64,000 nt of DNA from an uncultured Eggerthellaceae bacterium (lineage in GTDB: Bacteria > Actinomycetota > Coriobacteriia > Coriobacteriales > Eggerthellaceae), in the NCBI GenBank assembly GCA_910589125.1, contig CAJURX010000007.1:43785-107784 (forward strand), in the 5' to 3' direction. Below are positions 49,459 through 59,210 of this stretch, one piece after another. The translations under genes were made by a program, and so were the position numbers. Positions within the stretch are counted from its first letter, which is position 1, and each line of letters starts with the position of its first letter. Under the pieces are notes generated by a model, which was not told the origin of the DNA, did not search any database, and saw only the letters and a program-made list of their open reading frames with translations.

Positions 49459-50943
49459 ATGCAATTGAGGCTAGAGCACATCACCCATACCTATCCCGAC
49501 GGCGCGACCGCTGCCCTCAAGGATATCAGCGCGGTATTCCCCTTAGGCTGGAGCGGCATCATCGGAGACAACGGCTGCGGGAAGACCACGCTCGCACGCA
49601 TCGCTGCGCGCATGATCGCCCCCGATGCTGGCACCATCGCACCTGCCCTCTTCTCCGTCTATTGTCAGCAAGATTCATCCGGCGCGCCCTCCGACCTCTG
49701 CGACTTCGCCTCGGATTGGAGCCAAGGAGCGCAACAGCTGCGCACCCTCCTCCAGATCCAGGACGAATGGCTTTGGAGGTACGACACGCTCTCAGGAGGT
49801 CAGCGCAAGCGCATCCAGATCGCGTGCGCCCTTGCCGCGCGCCCTGACGTCCTCATCATGGACGAGCCGACGAACGACCTCGATGCTGAGACGAAGGCGC
49901 TCATCGAAGGCGCGCTCGCATCGTTCAAGGGCATCGGCATCCTGATATCCCACGACCGAGCGCTGCTGGATGCCCTCGCCTCCCAATGCCTCGTGTTCGA
50001 GGATGGTAGAGCGCACATGCGTCCCGGTGGCTACACCAAGGCGAGCGGACAGGCAGCGCAGGAGCGTGCCCATGCCCTCAAGGAGCGCGAAGAGGCGAAG
50101 CGTGAAGCGCGACGATTGGATGCCGAGGCGCAGAGGCGCAGCGAAGAGGCCTCCCGGCAGAAGAAGAAGCGCAGCCGCAGCGGATTGGACAAGAAGGACA
50201 GCGACGGGCGCGAGCGCATCGGACGCGCCATCGTGACGGGCAAGGATGGCGTTGCAGGCAAGCTCTCCGCCACGATGGTCCGCCGTCGCGCCAGGGCGAG
50301 CGAGCAGCTTGCCGGCATGCACGCATCGAAGCGCTATGAGCATCGATTCGATGACCACGGGAGCGTCGCTCAGAGCAGCACGATCGCCCATCTGCCGGCA
50401 GCGACCCTCACCGTTGGCGATTTCGCCATCCATGTGCCCGAGCTCTGGATCGGACCCACTGACCACATAGCCATCTCAGGCAGGAACGGCACCGGGAAGA
50501 GCCTCATCGTGCGCCACATCCTGAGCACCGTGCCTGAGACCGTGAGCGTCGCCTCCGTTCCCCAGGATGTGGACCGCACAGAGCGAGTGGCAGCGCTCAG
50601 GGCGCTCCACGCTCATGATCCCGAGCGCAAAGGCCGCATCCTCTCCCTGGTCGCTCGGCTCAACTCCGATCCAGAACGGCTGCTGGATGGGAGCGACCTC
50701 AGCCCTGGCGAGCTGCGCAAGCTGATGTTGGCCGAGCAGCTCTTGGATGACCCGAGCTTCCTCGTGCTCGACGAACCCACCAATCACCTTGACATCGGCT
50801 CGATCCTGGCGCTCCAGGAGCTGCTCGCAGGCTTCCCCGGTGCCATCTTGCTGGTCTCCCACGATGCAGCCTTAGTGGATGCAGTCGCTGATATCAGATG
50901 GCAGACGGCGCACGAAGAGGGTACCTGGCACCTGCGCTGCTGA
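49459..50943 (+). CDS. ABC-F family ATPase (ribosome-protection type)
   Basis: A 494-aa soluble protein with two ABC domains and no membrane part. Domain 1: Walker A GIIGDNGCGKTTLARI, signature LSGGQRKRIQIACAL, Walker B VLIMDEPTNDLD. A charged linker (ALKEREEAKREARRLDAEAQ onward, Lys/Arg-rich) follows. Domain 2: GRNGTGKSLIV, LSPGELRKLMLAEQLL and FLVLDEPTNHLD. This is the ABC-F plan; the members bind the ribosomal E site and either regulate translation or dislodge antibiotics. The ATG at 49459 has AAGGAG upstream. The upstream uORF argues for antibiotic-inducible resistance, but drug specificity is unknown. Confidence 0.88.
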   Translation: MQLRLEHITHTYPDGATAALKDISAVFPLGWSGIIGDNGCGKTTLARIAARMIAPDAGTIAPALFSVYCQQDSSGAPSDLCDFASDWSQGAQQLRTLLQIQDEWLWRYDTLSGGQRKRIQIACALAARPDVLIMDEPTNDLDAETKALIEGALASFKGIGILISHDRALLDALASQCLVFEDGRAHMRPGGYTKASGQAAQERAHALKEREEAKREARRLDAEAQRRSEEASRQKKKRSRSGLDKKDSDGRERIGRAIVTGKDGVAGKLSATMVRRRARASEQLAGMHASKRYEHRFDDHGSVAQSSTIAHLPAATLTVGDFAIHVPELWIGPTDHIAISGRNGTGKSLIVRHILSTVPETVSVASVPQDVDRTERVAALRALHAHDPERKGRILSLVARLNSDPERLLDGSDLSPGELRKLMLAEQLLDDPSFLVLDEPTNHLDIGSILALQELLAGFPGAILLVSHDAALVDAVADIRWQTAHEEGTWHLRC

Positions 50944-50990
50944 GCCTTCGAGCATGCAGCTCGTTGGAGCCCGCCCCTCAGGATCGATCG

Positions 50991-52694
50991 CTAGCTCGCG
51001 ACACCTGCCAGCTCGGCTGCCATCTCGCGCAGCTTGAACTTCTGCACCTTCATGGACGGCGTCATGGGGAAATCATCCACGAAGAACACGCGCTTGGGCA
51101 CCTTGTATCGCGCGATGCGCGGAATGGCCCACTCGCGCACATCATCCTCGGTCATGTCCTCGTACCCAGGACGCGTGCGGATGAACGCGCCGACGATCTC
51201 ACCGTATTTCGCATCAGGGATGCCCACCACCTGCGCATCCAGCACGCCTGGCATGGAGAGCAGGAAGTTCTCCACCTCCAGCGGGTAGATGTTCTCGCCC
51301 CCGCGGATGATCATGTCCTTGATGCGCCCGGTCACGCGGTAGTAGCCATCCTCGTCCACCATCCCCAGGTCCCCGGAGTGCAGGTATCCGTCAGCGTCGA
51401 TGGCCTCCGCCGTCTCCTCGGGCATCTTGTAGTAGCCCTTCATCACGTTGTAGCCCTTGCAGCACAGCTCGCCCGGCTCTCCCACGCCGCAGATGTGGCC
51501 GTCGCTCGGGTCGATCACGCGCACGTCCACAGGAGGGTGCGCCTTGCCCACGGTCTCGCACTTGTGGGGGATGTCGTCATCGGCCGAGGTCTGCGTGAAC
51601 ACAGGGCTCGTCTCCGTGAGGCCATAGCAGATGGTGACATCGCGCATGTTCATCCTGTCCATGACCTCGCGCATGGTCTCCGGTGGGCATGGGCTGCCAG
51701 CCATGATGCCCGTGCGCATGTGCGACAGGTCGAAGGTGTCGAAATCAGGATGGTTGAGCTCAGCGATGAACATGGTGGGCACGCCATAGACCGCAGTCGC
51801 CTTCTCCTTGTGGAGCGCTTGCAGCACCAGCCCCGCATCGAAGTCCTCCACGATGAGCATGGTCGAGCGATGCGTGAGGTTGGCCATGACCCCAAGCACG
51901 CATCCGAAGCAGTGGAAGAACGGCACGGGCAGGCAGACGCGGTCATCAGGCCCCAGCCGCTGGCCTTCGCCGATGTAGAAGCCGTTGTTCAAGATGTTGC
52001 GATGCGTCAGCATGACACCTTTGGGGAACCCGGTGGTGCCGCTCGTGTACTGCATCATGACCACGTCGTTGTTGTCGAACTGAGCGCGTGCCCACTCCAG
52101 ATCGGAATCAGGGCGATGCTGGCCCAGCAAGATCAGCTCTGGCACGCTATAGAAGCCACGATGCTTCTCCGGCCCCATGTAGATGAGGTTCTTCAGATAC
52201 GGGTAGGTCTCCGTGTCGAGGAAGCCGCGCGGCTGCTCCAGCGATTGCGGCACCAGGTCGCGAATGATCTGGAGGTAGTCCACATCACGATACGCGTCGA
52301 TGACGCAGAGCGCCTTCATATCGGACTGCTTCAGCACGTAATCTATCTCGTGGCTCTTGTAGATGGGATTCACCGTGACCATGACGATGCCCACCTTCGC
52401 CGTGGCATACATGAAGGTGAGCCAATCGGGGATGTTGCGCGCCCACACGCCCAGATGGTCCCCTGGCTTCATGCCGATGGAGAGCAGCCCCTTGGCCAGG
52501 GCGTCCGTGCGCTCGTCGAAGTCCTGATAGGTCCAGCGCAGCTCCCGGTCGGGATACACCACGAATTCGTGGTCAGGGTCCTTCGCCACCTGCTCCTTGA
52601 AGTAGTCGCCGATGGTCAGCTCCGAATGGAGCGGGTAGTTGGGGTCACCCGGAATGGGTTGCGCTCCCTCTGGTGTTTCCTCTATCGCTTCCAT
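50991..52694 (-). CDS. Acyl-CoA synthetase (AMP-binding, long-chain fatty-acid-CoA ligase type)
   Basis: A 567-aa adenylate-forming enzyme. A-motifs: MMQYTSGTTGFPKGVMLTHR (P-loop), VPFFHCFGCVLG, MAGSPCPPETM, CYGLTETSPVF, DGYLHSGDLG, RIKDMIIRGGENIYPLEVEN, with the catalytic Lys in FPMTPSMKVQKFKLREM. It activates a carboxylic acid to acyl-AMP and then acyl-CoA; the closest plan is FadD/medium-long-chain ligases. The start at 52694 has GAGAAGG five nt upstream; 52712 would add six residues. The cupin regulator gene 84 bp upstream is probably co-transcribed and senses a related metabolite. Confidence 0.9.
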   Translation of the reverse strand: MEAIEETPEGAQPIPGDPNYPLHSELTIGDYFKEQVAKDPDHEFVVYPDRELRWTYQDFDERTDALAKGLLSIGMKPGDHLGVWARNIPDWLTFMYATAKVGIVMVTVNPIYKSHEIDYVLKQSDMKALCVIDAYRDVDYLQIIRDLVPQSLEQPRGFLDTETYPYLKNLIYMGPEKHRGFYSVPELILLGQHRPDSDLEWARAQFDNNDVVMMQYTSGTTGFPKGVMLTHRNILNNGFYIGEGQRLGPDDRVCLPVPFFHCFGCVLGVMANLTHRSTMLIVEDFDAGLVLQALHKEKATAVYGVPTMFIAELNHPDFDTFDLSHMRTGIMAGSPCPPETMREVMDRMNMRDVTICYGLTETSPVFTQTSADDDIPHKCETVGKAHPPVDVRVIDPSDGHICGVGEPGELCCKGYNVMKGYYKMPEETAEAIDADGYLHSGDLGMVDEDGYYRVTGRIKDMIIRGGENIYPLEVENFLLSMPGVLDAQVVGIPDAKYGEIVGAFIRTRPGYEDMTEDDVREWAIPRIARYKVPKRVFFVDDFPMTPSMKVQKFKLREMAAELAGVAS

Positions 52695-52778
52695 GTCAAC
52701 CTTCTCCATCATCCGTGAACATTCATGTCGAAACGAGCGCCGAGGCGGCGCACGGAGCTCCGCCTGCGAGCACCGTGG

Positions 52779-53357
52779 CTACAGCGGGGTGTACACGCAC
52801 GCGAGGAACTTCGCGTTCTGCCCGTCATGGGCGCGCACCTGATGGGGCACGATGGAGTCGTAGTAGATGCTCTCGCCCGGGTGCAGGATGAAGGTGTCCC
52901 GGCCATATTCGATCTCGATGCAGCCCTCCATGCCGTACAGCCACTCCTCGCCCTCATGGCTATCCAGCTTGTGCGTGGTCTCCCCTGACGGCGTCACCGT
53001 GATGATGAAGGGGTCCATATGGCGGGAGGGACGACCAGCAGCCAGGCTGAAATAGCTCAGGTCGCCTGCATCGCACGCAGTCTGGAGCGTCTTCACGCGC
53101 TCGACCTCTTCCATCTGGCCCGCATCTATGTACGCCGGCCCAAAGGATTCGTCATCATCCATGAGCGTCCCGAGCCGCACGCCCAGCGCACGCGTCAGCT
53201 TGATGAGCGGCGCGAGCGAGGGGGGCACATCGCCCGCTTCCAGCTTCTCGATGACCTCTGCCTCGCAGCCGCAGCGATCCGCCAGATCCTGGACGGACAG
53301 ATGATGCGCCTCGCGAAGCGTCGTGATCTTGTGCCCCAGGCGATTGTCGTTCTCCAT
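52779..53357 (-). CDS. XRE-family HTH regulator with C-terminal cupin domain
   Basis: A 192-aa regulator. The N-terminal lambda-repressor-type HTH (GHKITTLREAHHLSVQDLAD, AEVIEKLEAGDVPPS) is joined to a double-stranded beta-helix cupin (SRHMDPFIITVTPSGETTHK, HEGEEWLYGMEGCIEIEYG, HPGESIYYDSIVPHQVRAHD). The His/Glu set could bind a metal or acyl ligand. The ATG at 53357 follows GGAGGGATCATCC. It is located directly before the acyl-CoA ligase gene, a pair seen repeatedly in gut actinobacteria, so it likely controls that gene. Confidence 0.9.
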   Translation of the reverse strand: MENDNRLGHKITTLREAHHLSVQDLADRCGCEAEVIEKLEAGDVPPSLAPLIKLTRALGVRLGTLMDDDESFGPAYIDAGQMEEVERVKTLQTACDAGDLSYFSLAAGRPSRHMDPFIITVTPSGETTHKLDSHEGEEWLYGMEGCIEIEYGRDTFILHPGESIYYDSIVPHQVRAHDGQNAKFLACVYTPL

Positions 53358-53430
53358 GGATGATCCCTCCTTCTCATGCATAATCCGCCCATGATACCCG
53401 AGGCTTTGTTACCAATGCGTAAAACGTCGC

Positions 53431-54663
53431 ATGATGATGCCGATGGACCGCAGGATGGACAACAGCTCTATCATGGACCCCATGAGAATGCATCCACAGA
53501 GCAATGGACGGATCAGGTGCGCGACGGCCTTCATGCGCGAGCATGTCATCCTGATCGCCGCGGCCGCAGCGGCCCTTGCAACGATCCCCTTCGTGCCGCC
53601 TGATGCTGCCTACCTTGGGTACATCGACTGGAAGGCCATCTGCTGCTTGTTCAGCGTGCTCGCCGTGGCGAACGCATTCCGGCTCATCGGAGCGTTCGAC
53701 CGCATCGCGCGCATGGTGCTCGAGCACCTGAGCACGATGCGATGCGTGGTGATGGCCCTCGTCGCCACCACTGCCGCGCTCTCCATGGTCGCCACGAACG
53801 ACATGGCGCTGATCGTCATGCTCCCGCTATCCGCCACGACGCTCGTGAAGGCAGGCTGGCAGCGGGCATTGCCCTTCACATTCGCGATGCAATCCATCGC
53901 TGCGAACCTCTGCGGCATGGTAGTGCCCTTCGGCAACCCCCAGAATCTCTACCTCTACTCGTGGTATTCGCTCGATCTGATGAGCTTCCTCGAAGCGATG
54001 CTCATCCCCTTCCTCATCTCCCTCTGCTTGATAGCGGTAACGCTCACGCTCCTGCTGCGTTCGCGGACGGAAGATCCAGCTCAGATGGCGCCCGCATCGA
54101 AGCTGCCGCTCGGACGCAGGCGCCTTGCTGCCTATGCGCTCCTCCTGACCCTGACGATCCTGGCGGTATTCCGCATCATCCCCGCCCCCATCACCGTCAT
54201 CGCCATCATCTGCATCCTTGGCTATGCGGACAGGCGCGCCTTGAAGGCGGTCGACTATCCACTGCTGCTCACCTTCATCTGCTTCTTCATCTTCGCCGGG
54301 AACATGGCGCGCATGCCGGTCCTAGCCGAATGGCTGACGAGCATCATGAGCGGAAACGAGCTCCTTGCATCCGCCGGGCTGAGCCAGGTCATCAGCAACG
54401 TGCCCGCAGCCGTGCTCCTGTCGCACTTCACCGACAACTGGCAAGGGCTGCTCATCGGCGTGAACATCGGAGGCGCAGGTACGCTGGTCGGCTCGCTTGC
54501 CAGCCTGATAACCGTGCAGCACTTCATCAGCGCGAAGAGGGTCTTTCCCTCCCTCCGCGATGACGGCACCCTGAGCACTGGACGCTTCCTCGTGCTGTTC
54601 AGCGCCTTGAACCTCCTCTTCCTATTCGTACTGCTCGGTGCTTGCCTCTGGATCGCATCGTAG
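53431..54663 (+). CDS. SLC13/CitMHS-like anion transporter
   Basis: A 410-aa membrane protein with about 10-11 helices. ATNDMALIVMLPLSATTLV and AMQSIAANLCGMVVPFGNPQ match the ArsB/CitMHS/DASS signature in which SNT/NPQN loops bind the anion. The second half repeats this with QVISNVPAAVLLSHFTDNWQ and GGAGTLVGSLASLI. Predicted function: Na+- or H+-coupled uptake of dicarboxylate, citrate or sulfate. The first 35 residues are not membrane-like and lack a ribosome site, so translation may begin later, for example near MREHVILIAA. Confidence 0.85.
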   Translation: MMMPMDRRMDNSSIMDPMRMHPQSNGRIRCATAFMREHVILIAAAAAALATIPFVPPDAAYLGYIDWKAICCLFSVLAVANAFRLIGAFDRIARMVLEHLSTMRCVVMALVATTAALSMVATNDMALIVMLPLSATTLVKAGWQRALPFTFAMQSIAANLCGMVVPFGNPQNLYLYSWYSLDLMSFLEAMLIPFLISLCLIAVTLTLLLRSRTEDPAQMAPASKLPLGRRRLAAYALLLTLTILAVFRIIPAPITVIAIICILGYADRRALKAVDYPLLLTFICFFIFAGNMARMPVLAEWLTSIMSGNELLASAGLSQVISNVPAAVLLSHFTDNWQGLLIGVNIGGAGTLVGSLASLITVQHFISAKRVFPSLRDDGTLSTGRFLVLFSALNLLFLFVLLGACLWIAS

Positions 54664-54742
54664 GGGCGCAGACGAGACTGCGGCCGTCGACCATGAGACA
54701 GATGGACCGCAATGCTTCGTCTCCCTCTGCGCGCGCCTCAGA

Positions 54743-55636
54743 TCACGCCTTTCGCTTCGGCATCTGAGAGAGCACCAAGCCCATGACGGTGAGCGCAAGC
54801 CCTGCGACGATGGGGAGGGTGAGCACTTCGCCCAGCATGAGGGCAGAGGCCACCGCCGTGATAGCGGGGACCATGTAGATATAGGTGCTCGTGGCGATCA
54901 CCCCCAAATGACGCACCGCGATGCCCCACGTTACGAAGCACGCAGCCGAGGCGATCAGTCCCAAGAAGAGCATGTTGGCGATGTTCTCAGGTGCGCATGC
55001 CTCAGAGAGAGGAGGTAGATCGCCGTCGAACATCACTGCCGTAGGGATGATGAGCACGAGCCCCCAGAAGAACGTGCGCTTGGTGGAAGCGATGGTCTCA
55101 TACCCGAGCTCCCCTATGCGCTTCACTACCAAGGAATAGACCGCCCATGCGAGTGCCGCTAAGAGCGCAAGGAGATCCCCCACATATGCCAGATAGCTGG
55201 AGGCATCCGCTTGAGCGCTATCATCAGTGCCCACGCCCACGAGGATCAAACCAGCGATCGCCATCACGAAGCCACCGAAGAAGCGAATGCTCAATGCCGA
55301 CCGATCGCCTCGCAGGGCCGCGATGATCGCCGTGAGCAAAGGAGCGACCGCCACGGTGACGCCCACTGCGGTAGCCGTCGTGTACACGAGCGCTACGTTC
55401 TCCAACAAGTAATAGGCTGCGACACCCGTTGCACCAGCCAAGGCGAACAGCCATTCGTGCGCGCGCTCGCGTGCTCTCAGGATGCGCGGCCGCAGGGCGC
55501 AAAGCACCAGATAGCCGATGAGGAAGCGAATGGCGAGGATCCATAGCGGAGAGAAGTCCACGAGCAGCACCTTGGTGGAGACGAATGTGAGTCCCCATGC
55601 CGCTATCGTGAAGAGAGCGACGAGATGATACCTCAC
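54743..55636 (-). CDS. EamA/DMT-family transporter
   Basis: A 297-aa protein with ten helices arranged as two EamA repeats. Repeat 1 begins with VALFTIAAWGLTFVSTKVLL and contains WILAIRFLIGYLVL; repeat 2 has ALAWAVYSLVVKRIGELGYE and VAPAITAV-like YMVPAITAVASALMLGE. It likely exports or imports a small metabolite. The start is GTG at 55636 with AGGAGGCAAGGT upstream, and it overlaps the stop of an AraC-type remnant. Substrate unknown. Confidence 0.87.
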   Translation of the reverse strand: MRYHLVALFTIAAWGLTFVSTKVLLVDFSPLWILAIRFLIGYLVLCALRPRILRARERAHEWLFALAGATGVAAYYLLENVALVYTTATAVGVTVAVAPLLTAIIAALRGDRSALSIRFFGGFVMAIAGLILVGVGTDDSAQADASSYLAYVGDLLALLAALAWAVYSLVVKRIGELGYETIASTKRTFFWGLVLIIPTAVMFDGDLPPLSEACAPENIANMLFLGLIASAACFVTWGIAVRHLGVIATSTYIYMVPAITAVASALMLGEVLTLPIVAGLALTVMGLVLSQMPKRKA

Positions 55637-55740
55637 ACCTTGCCTCCTCGCATCATCTGCCGCCTATACGCTGCGGGCGTCGAGCCGATGCGCTGCTTGA
55701 AAGCGCGCTTCGATCGTCTGCCACAGATCCCATTCCCCTC
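55633..55740 (-). pseudogene. Remnant of an AraC-family regulator C-terminus
   Basis: In the frame ending at TGA 55633-55635 the sequence reads CGRRSKRAFKQRIGSTPAAY then RRQMM, matching the second HTH and end of AraC/XylS regulators (F-K-x-x-x-G-x-T-P-x-x-Y-R). No N-terminal domain or start is found upstream, so the gene is degraded. Its stop overlaps the GTG of the transporter, implying that the two were once an operon. The rest of 55741-55913 holds nothing recognisable. Confidence 0.6.
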
Positions 55741-55913
55741 ATCATGACCTCGAATGATAGCGCCAAGATCATGTGAGCTCTTGAATGAGACGCGCTTCGG
55801 TCAAGGTGCCTCAAGAAGCTCCCCATGGGCGTCAGGAACGGATGCAGCAGGAGCACAGACGAGCCTGTGTCCGCGATCCCATACGACAACGTGCTCCACC
55901 CGCGCCCTTCCCG

Positions 55914-58361
55914 CTACTCTCCCGTACCGGCAAGCTCTTGGATGCTCATGGTGCGAATGGACCGCGAGAACCCATACGCCGAAGCAGCGAAGATGAGCGC
56001 AAGGCCGATGGTGGTGAGCACTGCCATCCAGATGGGCAACACGATGGTGAAGGCGCCCGCTCCGAAGAGACCGAACAAGCTGCTCACGATGCTGCTCCCA
56101 CCAAGCGAGACGAGCACGACACCCAAAGCGCCACCGACCAAGGCCACGCAGAGGAAGCGCAACGCGAATGACAGCCGCAACGTGCGCACGCGGAATCCGA
56201 GCGCGCGATAGATGCCCAAGTCGCGGCGCTCCCCTACCAGCATGCGTCGACTGACCAATGCCACTGCCACGCATGCGAGCAACGCCGCGAACGCCGCCAT
56301 GGCGTAGCCGATAGCAGTGAGGAGGTCCCGGACGAGGAAGATCATGTTCGCGGCGGTTCCGAATAGCCCCGTCGGCTCGAAGCTCACATCATCTCCGAAG
56401 CGTCTCTCCAAGCCCTTCAGCACACCATCCACATCCGCATCGTCCGCCAGCTGATACTGACGGATGCCCTCGAGTGCCACCAGGTCATCTCCGGTGAGCC
56501 ATTGCAGACCCTCGAAGGTGAGGAGCGCCCCATTGCCGCCATTGAGCACAGAAGATATCACCCCGGACACGAGCAACGTCTTCTCCTGACCGTCAGCATT
56601 CACGACCACAAGCTCATCTCCTACGGATAGCCCCTCGCTGTGCGCCAAGTTCAAGCCGAGCGCCACCTCATTCTCCAGGCGCGGCATCCGTCCGGCGACG
56701 AGCGAAGCATCATCCACGACCCCAAGGTCTGACAGGCCGACGAAGGTCCGCACCTCCCCGTCCAGGTTGAGCATGACCGCGCCCTCCATCCACTCTCGCT
56801 CGATGGACGCCGTCTCCTCGATAGCATCGCGCACCTCACCTAGCGTTGCCCCATCAGGCGGGACCGCTGCCGAGATATCGCTCTGCCAGATGCCGAATGC
56901 CCGATAGACTGCATCATCCTCAGAGACCGCACCTCCGATGCCGAAGCAGAGGGATATGAAGGCGCACAATAGAAGCGAGCAGACGCCCATGCCCACATAG
57001 CGCCGCTTCTGGGAGATGAGCGCACGCCAGGCAAGGGATGCCTCCACATGGCCACCGCTCACCTTGCAGCTCCCCCGCGGAGAGAAGCGCACATCCCCTG
57101 CTCCTTTCCGCAAAGCCGAAAGCGGGGAGATGCGACCGAGCTTGCACGCCTTGACGGCAACGGCACCCACGAGGAGAGCCAAGAGCGATCCAATGCAGAG
57201 GAGAGCTGGGGCGGGGAAGGCCGGTGCCTGCACCAGCACGCCCGTCACCAGCAAGAACGAAGGCCATGCCAAGGGCTCCACTGCGATACCCGCAGCGAAT
57301 CCTACGAGAAGAGCGACACATGCGGTCAGGGCGTACTGGAGAACGAGCGCGCGTCGGAGCAGAGCGGGCGTGATGCCAACAGCCTTCGCGATGCCCCAAT
57401 CAGCGTAGCCCTCTTCGATGGCCGCTGAAACGGAATGCACGCACATCACCAGCGCGATGGCGAACAGGAGCAGGGCGAACACCGCGAGGATGGCCGTCAT
57501 GACCTGCACCACCATGAGCATGTACCCCACCAGCGTCTCCTTGGAGAATACGCTGGTCTCAGCTCCCCATCCCGCTTCCTCTTGGACGATGCGCGCGAGA
57601 TCCTGCCCGTTGAGCCCTGCCGCCTTCGCCTCTGACGACAAGAACACGTCAAGCTCGACCAAGGGATACGCACCTCGCACTGCACCGGATGTCGCCGCTA
57701 CCGTGACGTCCGGTGCGCATGCTGCCTCCTCTTCCGCGAGCGCATAGAGCTCATCGAAGGTCTGTGAAGCCAGCAGGTATCGCTTCACCTCCATGAACGG
57801 CGTTCCCAGCTGCGGGTCCTCGAAGAAGCCTGCAACGGTGAGATGCCGCTCCTCATCCCCGATGCTGACCGCTATCTCATCCCCCACCTCTATCTGATAG
57901 AGAACATTCGCAGCAGGCGACACATAGACCTCGCCCTCGGCTGGCGGCTTCCGATCAGCCTCGTATGCATCAAGGCCATCGGTCAGAAGATGAGCATCGA
58001 TGCCCGAATCCCATGCCTCGAACAAGGTCGTCGCATGTTCGACATCGCTCAGATCCGATCCATCAGCGCCCACGAAGCGCACAGGAGCAGAGAACGCCGA
58101 TGTCTCGCGCAAGTCTCCCACCTCAGAGATGCCCCTGATCCGAGAGCTGGCATCTTCGACACCCTCTCCCCAATCAGAGGTGAATACATCTCCGGCTCCC
58201 ACCTCGTCGAAGAGCACCGACGCGCGGTCCGACAGGTCGAAGTACAGGCTGATGGTGAGCGTGAGGGCGAATGACGCCAAGAGCAAGAGCAGGGAGAGCC
58301 CGATGAAGGTCCCCTTATCCCGACGCATGCCTGCGATGATGAGCGTGCGCAACGGTTCCAT
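55914..58361 (-). CDS. ABC transporter permease, double FtsX domain
   Basis: An 815-aa protein. There is an N-terminal helix (IGLSLLLLLASFALTLTISL), a roughly 200-aa extracytoplasmic domain, then three helices with the FtsX fold (VVQVMTAILAVFALLLFAIA; VSAAIEEGYADWGIAKAVGI), followed by a second helix-domain-three-helix unit (RRMLVGERRDLGIYRALGFR near the end). This is the MacB/BceB/LolE-like mechanotransmission permease type. The start at 58361 has GGAGGTGCGCT upstream. It works with the ATPase encoded 10 bp upstream; a two-component system next door suggests response to antimicrobial peptides or envelope stress. Confidence 0.88.
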   Translation of the reverse strand: MEPLRTLIIAGMRRDKGTFIGLSLLLLLASFALTLTISLYFDLSDRASVLFDEVGAGDVFTSDWGEGVEDASSRIRGISEVGDLRETSAFSAPVRFVGADGSDLSDVEHATTLFEAWDSGIDAHLLTDGLDAYEADRKPPAEGEVYVSPAANVLYQIEVGDEIAVSIGDEERHLTVAGFFEDPQLGTPFMEVKRYLLASQTFDELYALAEEEAACAPDVTVAATSGAVRGAYPLVELDVFLSSEAKAAGLNGQDLARIVQEEAGWGAETSVFSKETLVGYMLMVVQVMTAILAVFALLLFAIALVMCVHSVSAAIEEGYADWGIAKAVGITPALLRRALVLQYALTACVALLVGFAAGIAVEPLAWPSFLLVTGVLVQAPAFPAPALLCIGSLLALLVGAVAVKACKLGRISPLSALRKGAGDVRFSPRGSCKVSGGHVEASLAWRALISQKRRYVGMGVCSLLLCAFISLCFGIGGAVSEDDAVYRAFGIWQSDISAAVPPDGATLGEVRDAIEETASIEREWMEGAVMLNLDGEVRTFVGLSDLGVVDDASLVAGRMPRLENEVALGLNLAHSEGLSVGDELVVVNADGQEKTLLVSGVISSVLNGGNGALLTFEGLQWLTGDDLVALEGIRQYQLADDADVDGVLKGLERRFGDDVSFEPTGLFGTAANMIFLVRDLLTAIGYAMAAFAALLACVAVALVSRRMLVGERRDLGIYRALGFRVRTLRLSFALRFLCVALVGGALGVVLVSLGGSSIVSSLFGLFGAGAFTIVLPIWMAVLTTIGLALIFAASAYGFSRSIRTMSIQELAGTGE

Positions 58362-58371
58362 AGCGCACCTC

Positions 58372-59151
58372 CTACCAAGAGAGCGACGAGAGCCATGCAT
58401 TCGCCTGGGCTTCGCGCTCACGCACATAGGATCCATCAGCAGCCCGCGCATCATCCCACGTGGGAAGGCAGAGTTCGCCGCGCACATCACCGTCCTCGAA
58501 GTAGAGCACGCGATTCCCACGCACGGCGCTCCGCACGTCATGGGTGACCATGAGCACGCTCTGACCCTGCGCATTCAGCTCACCCAAGAGCGTGAGCACT
58601 TCCAGGCTATTCGCCCTGTTGAGGGCACCAGTAGGCTCGTCTGCGAACACGATGGCGGGTTCGTTGATGACCGCTCGCGCCACTGCGCACCGCTGCTGTT
58701 GGCCGCCTGATGACTGATTCGGCAGATGTGCCGCTACGTCCGCAAGCCCCATTCGATCGATGAGCGCCTGAGCTGCCTTGCGCGTATCCTCGTTGCTGCG
58801 CCCTTCTTTCAGATATCCCGGCACAGCGATGTTCTCGAAGAGCGTGAGATTGCTCACCAGATGCGCCGCTTGGAATACGAAGCCGAAGCACTGTGCGCGC
58901 ACCTGCGCCAGATCGCTCTCCTTCGCAGCAGAGATGCTCTGACCGCGGAACCGCACCTCTCCTGACGTGGGCGCATCCATGCCCGACAAGCAATACAAGA
59001 GCGTTGACTTGCCAGAACCGGACGGTCCCATGATCACCGTGAAGTCGCCCTCATAGACTTCCAAGTCAACGCTGCCCAGCACATGGGTCTGCACGCCATC
59101 GGCCGCATAGCTCTTCGCTAGACGGGTGGCGGCTATGATCGCATCCTTCAC
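58372..59151 (-). CDS. ABC transporter ATP-binding protein (MacB/LolD type)
   Basis: A 259-aa ATPase: Walker A VIMGPSGSGKSTLLYC, Q-loop area QVRAQCFGFVFQAAHLVSNL, signature SSGGQQQRCAVARAV (first residue Ser rather than Leu), Walker B PAIVFADEPTGALN and H-loop VLMVTHDVRSA. It has the short linker and C-terminal tail typical of the LolD/MacB group that pair with FtsX permeases. It is located in one leftward unit with the permease, and the sensor-regulator genes are immediately upstream. Confidence 0.92.
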   Translation of the reverse strand: MKDAIIAATRLAKSYAADGVQTHVLGSVDLEVYEGDFTVIMGPSGSGKSTLLYCLSGMDAPTSGEVRFRGQSISAAKESDLAQVRAQCFGFVFQAAHLVSNLTLFENIAVPGYLKEGRSNEDTRKAAQALIDRMGLADVAAHLPNQSSGGQQQRCAVARAVINEPAIVFADEPTGALNRANSLEVLTLLGELNAQGQSVLMVTHDVRSAVRGNRVLYFEDGDVRGELCLPTWDDARAADGSYVREREAQANAWLSSLSW

Positions 59152-59210
59152 CGCATATCTCCGTTCATCTGGTCAGGCATCCAACGAGGAGCACCTTACC
59201 GAAGCGAACA

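Noticed and set aside
50898..52718. 606-codon open frame on the plus strand
   Set aside because: It is the antisense image of the acyl-CoA ligase; the product is His/Val/Leu-rich without recognisable domains.
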